Shown here piece after piece: positions 8,683 through 16,301 of a stretch of 64,000 nt of DNA (its first letter is position 1; every line of letters begins with the position of its first letter). Where the stretch lies: assembly GCF_003668995.1 (NCBI RefSeq), contig NZ_CP033068.1:682001-746000 (forward strand). The letters are read 5' to 3'. A program made the position numbers and the translations under genes. The notes below the pieces were generated by a model. It was not told where the DNA came from. It saw only the letters and a list, made by a program, of their open reading frames with translations, and searched no databases. The stretch is from Flavobacterium sp. 140616W15 (GTDB lineage: Bacteria; Bacteroidota; Bacteroidia; Flavobacteriales; Flavobacteriaceae).

Positions 8683-8861
8683 AATTATATATAAGAATTT
8701 TTAAGAGCAAAATTCCATTTTAAGATTGGTTTAGATCTATGAATTAGTATAAATAGAGTTGATAGTAAGCTCCTATTATAAATTTTTTAATATTGTTTTA
8801 ATTTTTTTTGGAGAAAAAATTTTAATTAATCCGTTCTACTTCATAGAACGGATTTTTTTTG
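8683..8861 (+). ncRNA. Candidate Fnr-regulated small RNA, about 175 nt
   Basis: The stretch begins about 7 bp after a good -7 element with an Fnr-type site and ends at a strong intrinsic terminator (8828-8861). The only ATG inside (near 8739) meets a stop codon after two codons, so a protein product is unlikely. ruvX has its own promoter after the terminator. In E. coli, FNR activates the small RNA FnrS; this could be a functional analogue, which is inference. It might instead be an attenuated leader of ruvX. The rest of the gap (8396-8632) shows nothing recognisable. Confidence 0.5.
8828..8861 (+). terminator. Intrinsic terminator of the candidate small RNA
   Basis: A perfect 10-bp stem (AATCCGTTCT at 8828-8837 with AGAACGGATT at 8845-8854) has a 7-base loop and is followed by further T residues. 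It is upstream of ruvX, with no gene ending before it on the plus strand, so it must serve a non-coding transcript. Confidence 0.85.
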
Positions 8862-8891
8862 GACATGAGTTTTTTACTTTATGTATCTTTG
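8858..8891 (+). promoter_or_regulatory. ruvX promoter (TTTG-N22-TATCTTTG)
   Basis: TTTG at 8858-8861 and TATCTTTG at 8884-8891 match the Bacteroidota -33/-7 pattern. The -7 element ends 20 bp before the ruvX ATG. Confidence 0.6.
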
Positions 8892-8911
8892 TCTTATAAT
8901 AATAAATTAAG

Positions 8912-9328
8912 ATGCCAAGAATTCTCGCTATAGATTACGGACAAAAAAGAACAGGAATAGCTGTTACTGATGAATTGCAAATTATTGCCTCAGGTTTAAC
9001 AACAATTCCGTCACATACAACAATTGATTTTTTAAAAGACTATTTTGCCAAAGAGAAGGTCGAAGCAGTTTTAATTGGTGAGCCAAAACAAATGAATGGA
9101 GAACCATCAGGGAGTGCTTCAATTATAAAAGGTTTTGTAACTCATTTTTCAAATATTTTTCCTGATATGAAAGTGGTTCGAGTAGATGAAAGATTTACTT
9201 CTAAGATGGCATTTCAAACAATGATTGATAGTGGACTGAGTAAAAAGCAACGTCAAAACAAAGGATTGATTGACGAGATCTCAGCAACGATAATGCTTCA
9301 GGATTATTTGTCTCGAAAAATGTTCTAA
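8912..9328 (+). CDS. ruvX: Putative pre-16S rRNA nuclease / Holliday junction resolvase-like YqgF
   Basis: A 138-aa RNase H-fold protein. It shows the first catalytic Asp in ILAIDYGQKRTGIAVTD (residues 4-20), the GEPKQMNGEPS loop, a glutamate strand in VVRVDERFTSKMA, and the terminal KGLIDEISATIMLQDYL with the last acidic residue. YqgF/RuvX is needed to mature the 5' end of 16S rRNA in E. coli. The length is normal. It is a single gene with its own promoter and terminator. Confidence 0.94.
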   Translation: MPRILAIDYGQKRTGIAVTDELQIIASGLTTIPSHTTIDFLKDYFAKEKVEAVLIGEPKQMNGEPSGSASIIKGFVTHFSNIFPDMKVVRVDERFTSKMAFQTMIDSGLSKKQRQNKGLIDEISATIMLQDYLSRKMF

Positions 9329-9362
9329 TGTTCTAGAGATTTTTATTCCGAAAACGTTTTAG

Positions 9363-9402
9363 AAAACTATAACTTTTCAGGTGAAATTTATAGTTTTTTT
9401 TT
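9363..9402 (+). terminator. ruvX terminator
   Basis: AAAACTATA pairs with TATAGTTTT around a 17-base internal region and is followed by a T tract. It lies 35 bp after the ruvX stop and before the mqo promoter. Confidence 0.65.
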
Positions 9403-9416
9403 GCAATTTTATGAAG

Positions 9417-9424
9417 TACCTTTG
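9417..9424 (+). promoter_or_regulatory. mqo -7 element (TACCTTTG)
   Basis: TACCTTTG fits the TAnnTTTG consensus and ends 20 bp before the mqo ATG. Confidence 0.6.
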
Positions 9425-9444
9425 CATTTTAAAATTTTCTTGTT

Positions 9445-10938
9445 ATGTCCGACAAAACCATACGTTCAAATACCGAAGTAGTACTTATTGGTGCTGGAAT
9501 TATGAGTGCAACTCTTGGGTTAATCTTAAAAGAATTACAGCCAGATTTAAAAATTGAAATTTACGAAAGATTAGATGTTGCCGCAGCCGAAAGCTCTGAT
9601 GCTTGGAATAATGCTGGAACAGGACATTCAGCATTTTGTGAATTAAACTATACTCCAGAAAAAAATGGAAGTATTGATCCTAAGAAAGCAATTAGTATTG
9701 CTGAATCTTTTGAAGTTTCTCGTCAGTTTTGGTCATATTTAGTACAGCAAAACAAAATTACATCTCCAGATAATTTTATAAAAAGTGTTCCTCATATGAG
9801 TTTTGTTTGGGGAGAAAAAAATGTGGATTATCTTAAAAAAAGATTTGAGGCATTACAAAAAAATCCAATTTTTAAAGAGATGGTTTTTAGTACTGATTTT
9901 TCTCAATTAAAAGAATGGATGCCTTTGGTAATGGAGGGAAGAGATGCTTCTGATAAATTCGCAGCAACTTCTATGGCAATCGGGACCGATGTGAATTTTG
10001 GAGAATTAACAAGAAGCATGTTTAACTATCTAGGAAAATTAGATGGTGTAACAATTCATTTCAATCACGAAGTGAAAAAACTTAAGCAACGTGAAGATAA
10101 ATCATGGAGAATTAAAATCACAGATTTAGCAACAGGTCAAACTAGAAAAGTATATACTAAATTTGTATTTATTGGTGCCGGTGGAGGTTCTTTGCCTTTG
10201 TTAGAAAAAGCAAATGTTGTTGAAGGAAAAGGTTTTGGAGGGTTTCCTGTGAGCGGGCAATGGTTAAAATGTACTAATCCAGAAGTTATTCTTCAGCATC
10301 AAGCTAAAGTTTACGGGAAAGCAAGTGTTGGTGCGCCACCTATGTCGGTTCCTCATATCGATACAAGAATGATTGATGGTGAAAGAGCTTTGCTTTTTGG
10401 TCCATTTGCAGGTTTTTCTACTCGATTTTTAAAGAATGGATCTTATATGGATTTACCTATGTCGATAAAAACAGATAATATAATGCCAATGTTGGCTGCA
10501 GGTTATCATAATATTCCGCTTACGAAATATCTAATTGAGCAAGTAAGACAATCTCCTAAAGATAGAATGAATGCTTTACGTGAATATTTGCCAAATGCAA
10601 AATCTAAAGATTGGAAATTAGAAAGAGCAGGACAGCGTGTTCAGGTTATTAAAAAAGATGAAAAAGAAGGCGGGATTCTAGAATTTGGAACAGAGGTTAT
10701 TAATACCGAAGATGGAACATTAGCAGTTTTATTAGGAGCTTCTCCAGGAGCTTCAACAGCAGTTTCAATCATGGTCGGGTTGATTAATAAGTGTTTTAAA
10801 GATAAAGTTAAAACGCCAGAATGGAATGAAAAGTTCAAGGCAATGATTCCGTCTTATGGTCAGACTTTAAATGATAAACCAGAATTATTAGCTGAAATAA
10901 GAAAAAATACTGCTGCTGCTTTAAAGTTAAATAATTAA
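9445..10938 (+). CDS. mqo: Malate:quinone oxidoreductase
   Basis: A 497-aa FAD enzyme. The N-terminal dinucleotide-binding motif VVLIGAGIMSATLG (about 12-25) is followed by the family signature SSDAWNNAGTGHSAFCELNYT (about 50-70) and a C-terminal LLGASPGASTAVSIM FAD contact. It oxidises malate to oxaloacetate and passes electrons to the quinone pool at the inner membrane, serving the TCA cycle and respiration. The length is typical. It stands alone between its own promoter and a terminator shared with the convergent gene. Confidence 0.96.
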   Translation: MSDKTIRSNTEVVLIGAGIMSATLGLILKELQPDLKIEIYERLDVAAAESSDAWNNAGTGHSAFCELNYTPEKNGSIDPKKAISIAESFEVSRQFWSYLVQQNKITSPDNFIKSVPHMSFVWGEKNVDYLKKRFEALQKNPIFKEMVFSTDFSQLKEWMPLVMEGRDASDKFAATSMAIGTDVNFGELTRSMFNYLGKLDGVTIHFNHEVKKLKQREDKSWRIKITDLATGQTRKVYTKFVFIGAGGGSLPLLEKANVVEGKGFGGFPVSGQWLKCTNPEVILQHQAKVYGKASVGAPPMSVPHIDTRMIDGERALLFGPFAGFSTRFLKNGSYMDLPMSIKTDNIMPMLAAGYHNIPLTKYLIEQVRQSPKDRMNALREYLPNAKSKDWKLERAGQRVQVIKKDEKEGGILEFGTEVINTEDGTLAVLLGASPGASTAVSIMVGLINKCFKDKVKTPEWNEKFKAMIPSYGQTLNDKPELLAEIRKNTAAALKLNN

Positions 10939-10963
10939 CTAGCGCTGAAAATATGATTTAAAT

Positions 10964-10998
10964 AAAAAATCCAGATTAATTTTAATCTGGATTTTTTG
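10964..10998. terminator. Bidirectional terminator between mqo and the FUSC gene
   Basis: AAAAAATCCAGATTA pairs with TAATCTGGATTTTTT around a 4-base loop. The palindrome overlaps the stop codon of the convergent FUSC gene (10982-10984) and so can serve both strands. Confidence 0.9.
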
Positions 10999-13210
10999 CT
11001 ATAAACTCTTTTGTAATTGTTAGTATTTTATCAGATAGATCAGTCATCCATATTAATTGTTCGATTACTAGTTGTGCTTCTTGCATTTTGGATTCTCTAG
11101 CGTTTTCGTCAAGCTCATTGTCATTTTCTAATCTACTGAAATTTTTTCTTTTTAATTCTTCAAAATGGAAAGTCAATTTTTCTTTATTAATGTCTTTATT
11201 CTTGTATAAAGATGTTTTTCCATGTCTTAAAATGGCAATTGAGTGATTTAAATTAGAAATGACAATGTCAATTACAAAATTAAAAGATTCGGATGCCGAA
11301 GTCGTTTTATGAGACTGAATATAGGTTCCTAAAGAAGCTGAAGACGAAAGCAGGGAATGATTAAGAACCGCAAGCTTGTTTATTTGCGGAAGTTGTTTTT
11401 GCTTTGATTTTGGTTCTTGTATCATTCTCTGGAAAGAGGTCATAAGATTTCCAATTTCAATAAAAGCATTTTTTCTAGCCAAACGATAAGATGTTGGTAA
11501 TGTTCCTTTTTTATTGTAATATTCCGCTATTTCTCGTAAATAATTTTTATTGGCTTCAATAGCTTTTTCTAAAAACGAGGCAGCATTCAAAAACTCCCAA
11601 GCTGGCCATAAATAATAATTTGCTAAAAAGGCCAATGTAGCACCAACGAGAGAATCTAATATTCTAAACTGAATTACTTCAAGGATATTAGGAGTTAAAA
11701 TTCCGTAAACAAACACTACATACATAGTAACAAGTGTAGTACTGACTTTGTAATTGCTTTGTGTAAAAGAAATACCAATTAACATACATACAATAGCAAA
11801 TATGCTTATCGCAATGTGATTGTGTACTAAGGATACAATTCCAAAAGCAATTAATCCTCCTAAGATGGTGCCGAAAACACGATTATAAGAACGTTCTTTG
11901 GTTAATCCATAACCAGGACGCATAATTACTACAATTGTTAATAAAATCCAGTATACGTTTTGAAATGGAAGTAATTTTCCAATTATAAAACCTACCATAA
12001 TGGTTATGGTAAGTCGTAGCGAATGTCTGAAAAAAGTAGATGAGAAGCTAAAATTTTCAATTAATGTACGTATCGGATAATATTGTGGAGTTAAGAATTT
12101 TTCAAGTTCCTTGTTTTTTTCTTTAAAATCAAAAGAATGAATAGCCGATGAAAAAGCTAATTCCACGATTTTTATTTTTTCGACCTGCTTCTGAGCATAT
12201 TTCAGCATATTGGTAAGCATCCAAACTCCTTCAGAAGCTTCAATTTTGCCTAGATTGTTTTTATATGCATCAATTGCAGATTCTAATCCATCGAGTTCTT
12301 TCTTTAGATCGTTTACAGAGATATATTTAGAAGCCTTATGGACACTTTTGGATAGTTTTTTTAAAGTCGAAGCGAGTTTATAAGCTAGATTCTGATAAGA
12401 ACGTAGCGCTTCAGGATGGTCATTGAACTTTTTGTGTAATTTATTATGGTCAAATGATGTAGATAGTGCTAGCTCCTGAATTTCGACTAGTGTTATAAAT
12501 ACAATAAGCATCTTTCGATTTTGACTTGAGTCTCCAGATGTGGCTCTATTGCCAATAAGTACTTGTCTTAAATTTTCATGAATTTGGTTTAATTCAACCT
12601 GAAGATGTAATTGTTTTTCAATGATCTTTTTTCTGTCGGCGTCGGGATTCCATAAATCTCCTCTAAGTTTTAAGTATTTTGCAGTTAATCGAATTCCATC
12701 GGCAATTTGCAATTCGACATAACGATGCGGTTTAACGTAATGAAAAATAAGTGAAACAATTAAATAAAATAACCCTCCTGCAAATATATAGCTAGAATGC
12801 AATACAGCTTCCCAGCCTTCGTGTAAGTGAGCAAACGATAGTGAAATAGAAAGTAAAGCTGAGAATGATGCCATAGTTGCTCTTTGTCCATACACAGAAA
12901 TCATAGACGATAGGAAGAGTAATATTCCTAAAAATGGATAAAACAACCAAGGAAATGGATAAACGAGATTAACCAATAGGTTAACGCATGAAACAATTAG
13001 AGCCGTAACTACAATCCCTTTTATCTTGTGTTTAAGATTACTAGGGATATCACTCGGATAAGTATAAAAAGCACCAAGAGCAATAGTGAAGCCAATTTCG
13101 AAATAACCTAAAAAGTTAAAAAACAGGACAGGAACAACAGATGCAAGTGTAACTTTTGAAGCGTTGATGAAGGAAGTACTGTTTGTGAATTTAACGATGC
13201 GATCGAACAT
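10982..13210 (-). CDS. FUSC family inner-membrane protein (YccS/YhfK-like)
   Basis: A 742-aa protein with two blocks of about five membrane helices (about 20-160 and about 395-525). A long cytoplasmic helical region lies between them and a second follows at the C-terminus. This two-block layout, with VYWILLTIVVIMRPGYGLTKERSYNRVFGTI-like sequence after the second block starts, is the FUSC/YccS signature related to fusaric-acid and aromatic-acid efflux proteins. The substrate is not known for this branch. It has a separate promoter region shared divergently with def. Confidence 0.85.
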   Translation of the reverse strand: MFDRIVKFTNSTSFINASKVTLASVVPVLFFNFLGYFEIGFTIALGAFYTYPSDIPSNLKHKIKGIVVTALIVSCVNLLVNLVYPFPWLFYPFLGILLFLSSMISVYGQRATMASFSALLSISLSFAHLHEGWEAVLHSSYIFAGGLFYLIVSLIFHYVKPHRYVELQIADGIRLTAKYLKLRGDLWNPDADRKKIIEKQLHLQVELNQIHENLRQVLIGNRATSGDSSQNRKMLIVFITLVEIQELALSTSFDHNKLHKKFNDHPEALRSYQNLAYKLASTLKKLSKSVHKASKYISVNDLKKELDGLESAIDAYKNNLGKIEASEGVWMLTNMLKYAQKQVEKIKIVELAFSSAIHSFDFKEKNKELEKFLTPQYYPIRTLIENFSFSSTFFRHSLRLTITIMVGFIIGKLLPFQNVYWILLTIVVIMRPGYGLTKERSYNRVFGTILGGLIAFGIVSLVHNHIAISIFAIVCMLIGISFTQSNYKVSTTLVTMYVVFVYGILTPNILEVIQFRILDSLVGATLAFLANYYLWPAWEFLNAASFLEKAIEANKNYLREIAEYYNKKGTLPTSYRLARKNAFIEIGNLMTSFQRMIQEPKSKQKQLPQINKLAVLNHSLLSSSASLGTYIQSHKTTSASESFNFVIDIVISNLNHSIAILRHGKTSLYKNKDINKEKLTFHFEELKRKNFSRLENDNELDENARESKMQEAQLVIEQLIWMTDLSDKILTITKEFIAKNPD

Positions 13211-13338
13211 ATAATTAGGTTTACTAGCAAAGATAAGAATTGTATGAATTAGTTGCCAATTAATAGTAGCTTAGATTTAAATAGAAACCAAAAAGCATAT
13301 AATCTAGTTTATAGAATTATTCATTGACTATTTTTTAC

Positions 13339-13346
13339 TATTTTTG
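13339..13346 (+). promoter_or_regulatory. Likely -7 element of def (TATTTTTG)
   Basis: TATTTTTG matches TAnnTTTG and lies 62 bp before the def start, inside the 198-bp divergent gap with the FUSC gene. Confidence 0.45.
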
Positions 13347-13408
13347 CCAACCTAATTCAGAATAATGAAATTCTAGATTAATAGTCGTTAATACATAATA
13401 CAACAAGA

Positions 13409-13999
13409 ATGATTTTACCAATTATAGGATATGGTGATCCTGTTTTAAGAAAAGTTGGAGAGACAGTTACGCCAGAATACCCAAACTTGAAAGAAACAAT
13501 AGCTAACATGTACGAAACAATGTACAATGCTTATGGAGTAGGTCTTGCTGCGCCACAAGTTGGTTTGGCTTTGCGTTTATTTGTAATTGACACAACTCCT
13601 TTTAGTGATGACGAGGATTTGCCAGCTGATGAGCAAAAAGAATTAAAAGGATTTAAAAGAACTTTTATTAATGCCAAAATTCTAAAAGAAGATGGTGAAG
13701 AGTGGAGTTTTAATGAAGGTTGCTTGAGTATTCCTGATGTTCGTGAAGATGTTTACAGACATGAAAGAATTACAATTGAATATTGTGAAGAAGATTTTGT
13801 TGTAAAAACGGAAGTATTTGATGGTTTAATTGCGAGAGTAATTCAGCATGAATATGATCACATCGAAGGAATTTTGTTTACAGATAAAATCTCATCATTA
13901 AAGAAACGTTTAATTCAAAAGAAATTAAAAAATATTACCGAAGGCAAAACATTTCAAGAATACAGAATGAAATTTGCAGCCGCCAAAAAAGGGAGATAG
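13409..13999 (+). CDS. def: Peptide deformylase
   Basis: A 196-aa metalloenzyme with all three signature motifs: GVGLAAPQVG (about 44-53), EGCLSIP (about 107-113, metal Cys) and QHEYDHIEG (about 146-154, HExxH metal and catalytic residues). It removes the formyl group from the N-terminal Met of new proteins. The insert DDEDLPADEQKELKG is typical of Bacteroidota type I enzymes. It is followed at 62 bp by the DUF5606 gene and probably shares its transcript. Confidence 0.97.
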   Translation: MILPIIGYGDPVLRKVGETVTPEYPNLKETIANMYETMYNAYGVGLAAPQVGLALRLFVIDTTPFSDDEDLPADEQKELKGFKRTFINAKILKEDGEEWSFNEGCLSIPDVREDVYRHERITIEYCEEDFVVKTEVFDGLIARVIQHEYDHIEGILFTDKISSLKKRLIQKKLKNITEGKTFQEYRMKFAAAKKGR

Positions 14000-14061
14000 T
14001 TTTGATTGTCTTTTTGTGAAAAAATAAAATAACCGAATTCTTAATACTAATTATAATAAAC

Positions 14062-14568
14062 ATGAATTTAGAAAAAATATTAGCTATTTCTGGGAAACCA
14101 GGTTTATACGCATTAAAAGTACAAACGCGTACAGGATTTGTAGCTGAATCATTAATTGATGGGAAAAAGATCACTGTTAGCTTAAAGAGTAATGTAAGTT
14201 TGCTGTCAGAAATTTCAATTTATACTTACGAAGGAGAAAAACCTTTATCAGAAGTAATGCAATTAATTGCAATAAAAGAAGACAAAGGACCAGCAATTTC
14301 TCACAAAGAAGATAATGCTACTTTAACAGCTTATTTTAAAGAAGTTTTACCGCAATATGATGAAGAAAGAGTATATCCTTCTGATATTAAAAAAGTATTA
14401 AACTGGTACAACATGCTTCAAGCAAAAGGATTAGTTACAGATTTAGCGCCTGCAGCTGCAGAATCTAAAGAAGAAACTCCGGTTTTGGAAGAGACAAAAA
14501 AAGCACCAGCAAAAAAAGCTAAAGCTACTGCTGAAAAAAATAGTTCCATTTTAATGAACGATATTTAA
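14062..14568 (+). CDS. DUF5606 family protein
   Basis: A 168-aa cytoplasmic protein starting MNLEKILAISGKPGLYAL, the conserved start of DUF5606, a family of unknown function found in Bacteroidota. A folded N-terminal portion (about 1-135) ends in YPSDIKKVLNWYNML and is followed by a low-complexity tail rich in Ala, Lys and Glu. It lies between def and mazG. A terminator overlaps its last codons, so mazG is probably transcribed separately or by read-through. Confidence 0.85.
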   Translation: MNLEKILAISGKPGLYALKVQTRTGFVAESLIDGKKITVSLKSNVSLLSEISIYTYEGEKPLSEVMQLIAIKEDKGPAISHKEDNATLTAYFKEVLPQYDEERVYPSDIKKVLNWYNMLQAKGLVTDLAPAAAESKEETPVLEETKKAPAKKAKATAEKNSSILMNDI

Positions 14569-14602
14569 TCCTGTTGAGATGATTTCTTAACAGGATTTTT
14601 TA
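14567..14602 (+). terminator. Terminator after the DUF5606 gene
   Basis: AATCCTGTT at 14567-14575 pairs with AACAGGATT at 14589-14597 and is followed by T residues. It overlaps the stop codon of the DUF5606 gene. Confidence 0.8.
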
Positions 14603-14643
14603 CATTTACATTAACTGCTTGCCCAACTTAAAAAGACTTCAAA

Positions 14644-15414
14644 ATGAGTAAAGAATTGCAATTACAGGCTTTCGAAAGATTATTAAATATAATGGATGAT
14701 TTGCGTGAAAAGTGCCCTTGGGACATGAAACAAACCATACAAAGTTTGCGCCATCTGACAATTGAAGAAACCTATGAATTGGGTGATGCAATTTTGGATA
14801 ATGATCTTAATGAAGTAAAAAAAGAATTAGGAGATGTGTTGTTACATATTGTTTTTTATGCAAAAATAGGTAGTGAAACAAATGATTTTGATATTGCAGA
14901 TGTATGCAATGAAATTTGTGATAAATTGATTCATCGTCATCCACATATTTACAGCGATACAGTTGTAAAAGATGAAGAAGAAGTAAAACAAAACTGGGAA
15001 AAACTGAAATTAAAAGAGGGAAAGAAGTCTGTTTTAGAGGGAGTTCCAAGAAGTTTACCAGCATTGGTTAAAGCAAGTAGAATACAAGATAAGGTAAAAG
15101 GAGTAGGTTTTGATTGGGAAGAACCACATCAGATTTGGGATAAAGTACAAGAAGAACTACAAGAACTACAGGTAGAAGTAGACGCTGGTGATCAGGATAA
15201 AATAGAAGCAGAGTTTGGAGATGTTTTATTCTCGATGATTAATTACGCTCGATTTTTAAATGTAAATGCTGAAGATGCTTTGGAGCGCACTAATAAAAAA
15301 TTTATAAAACGCTTTCAATATCTTGAGAGCAAAGCAAGTGAATTAGGAAAGCCGTTAATGGATATGACTTTGGCCGAAATGGATGTTTTTTGGAACGAAG
15401 CAAAAAAGTTATAA
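14644..15414 (+). CDS. mazG: Nucleoside triphosphate pyrophosphohydrolase MazG
   Basis: A 256-aa protein with two MazG repeats. The first has CPWDMKQTIQSLRHLTIEE and ELGDVLLH (about 24-75). The second has EEPHQIWDKVQEELQEL and EFGDVLFSMINYARF (about 157-205). These carry the ExxE and ExxD metal-binding acidic residues. The enzyme hydrolyses NTPs and dNTPs to monophosphates and pyrophosphate, as house-cleaning. Its stop codon directly abuts the stop of the convergent Fnr-type gene, with no room for a terminator. Confidence 0.94.
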   Translation: MSKELQLQAFERLLNIMDDLREKCPWDMKQTIQSLRHLTIEETYELGDAILDNDLNEVKKELGDVLLHIVFYAKIGSETNDFDIADVCNEICDKLIHRHPHIYSDTVVKDEEEVKQNWEKLKLKEGKKSVLEGVPRSLPALVKASRIQDKVKGVGFDWEEPHQIWDKVQEELQELQVEVDAGDQDKIEAEFGDVLFSMINYARFLNVNAEDALERTNKKFIKRFQYLESKASELGKPLMDMTLAEMDVFWNEAKKL

Positions 15415-16095
15415 TTATTCAGCCATTTTTTTTAATGCACTAAAATTTTTCAAAACAATTTTTTTACCAATTAAATCGATAACTTCTAGTTTTTTAAAAT
15501 CAGATAATAATCGGATACAACTTTCAGTAGCAGTACCAATCATACTTGCCAGCTCATCCCTAGAGAGTTGTATTTTAAGTGTTTTGTCTTTGTTTTCGCC
15601 AAAAGTATCATATAAGTATAATAAGGTTTCAGCCAAACGTGATTTAACAGTCTTTTGAGCTAAAGAAACTGTGTGGTTATCAGAGTCTTTTAAGTCTTCA
15701 CAAATAGTTTTCATGACATTCATAGAAAACTGATTGTTTTGATTAAAGAAAGTAATAATCTCTGATTTTGGAATGAAACATACCTCCATATCATCTAAAG
15801 CTTTTGCACTTAAATTGGCAGGTTCATTGCTAATCATTGATCGTTGCCCTAAAAGTTCTCCAGACTTTACAAGCTTTACAATTTGATCTTTACCATTGGC
15901 ACTTAGTTTAGAAAGTTTACCAACGCCATCTTTTACACAAAAAACTCCATTAGTAACTTCACCTTCTTCAAAGATAGGATCGCCTTTTTTAATGGTGTAT
16001 GTGGTTTTACTATTTGCTAGTTTAATAACTTCATCTTTGTTTAAAGCTTTTAACGAGGTAAGTTGTCTTACGATACATTGATCACATTTATTCAT
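15415..16095 (-). CDS. Crp/Fnr family transcriptional regulator (Fnr-like)
   Basis: A 226-aa regulator starting MNKCDQCIVRQL. The cyclic-nucleotide-binding-like beta barrel spans about 20-125. A dimer helix follows, then a winged helix with recognition helix TESCIRLLSDFKK (about 183-195), keeping the Glu and Arg that in CRP and FNR read the TGA half-site. The N-terminal CDQC pair recalls the FNR iron-sulfur cysteines, but a full four-Cys set is not certain. I chose the ATG at 16093-16095 because a TAATTTTG -7 element covers the further-upstream TTG. It lies next to ccoI and the cbb3 operon and is the best candidate regulator for the five TGA-N6-TCA promoters here. Confidence 0.88.
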   Translation of the reverse strand: MNKCDQCIVRQLTSLKALNKDEVIKLANSKTTYTIKKGDPIFEEGEVTNGVFCVKDGVGKLSKLSANGKDQIVKLVKSGELLGQRSMISNEPANLSAKALDDMEVCFIPKSEIITFFNQNNQFSMNVMKTICEDLKDSDNHTVSLAQKTVKSRLAETLLYLYDTFGENKDKTLKIQLSRDELASMIGTATESCIRLLSDFKKLEVIDLIGKKIVLKNFSALKKMAE

Positions 16096-16113
16096 AGGAA
16101 GGTTATTTGCCTG

Positions 16114-16121
16114 CAAAATTA
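16114..16121 (-). promoter_or_regulatory. -7 element of the Fnr-like gene
   Basis: TAATTTTG on the minus strand ends 19 bp before the ATG at 16095. No TGA-N6-TCA site lies 33 bp upstream of it, so autoregulation is not visible. Confidence 0.55.
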
Positions 16122-16233
16122 GGTATTATTATGATTTTATACGCCTAAATTTTTATAATAATGATAGAAATGTAATTTCTATAGGTTTATTCCCAATTTA
16201 TTTTATTAAATTTAAAAATGTATTTTAAGAGCT

Positions 16234-16277
16234 ATGATAAATGTCATATTTTTTGGTTAGTTGGTTCAAGACCTTTG
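16234..16277 (+). promoter_or_regulatory. Fnr/Crp-type operator and promoter of ccoI
   Basis: ATGATAAATGTCAT (16234-16247) is followed with a 33-bp centre spacing by GACCTTTG (16270-16277), a one-mismatch -7 element. The 18-bp block ATGATAAATGTCATATTT is repeated exactly before ccoS. Confidence 0.72.
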
Positions 16278-16301
16278 TACAAGCTTAAAAGTGGTTAAAT
16301 T

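Noticed and set aside
9381..9424. Possible sixth Fnr-type site upstream of mqo
   Set aside because: At the right spacing only one half-site (TGA) is present; the other half reads TAG, so it is not counted.
16096..16116. Upstream TTG start of the Fnr-like gene adding seven residues
   Set aside because: The TTG overlaps the predicted -7 element at 16114-16121; the ATG at 16095 is downstream of it.
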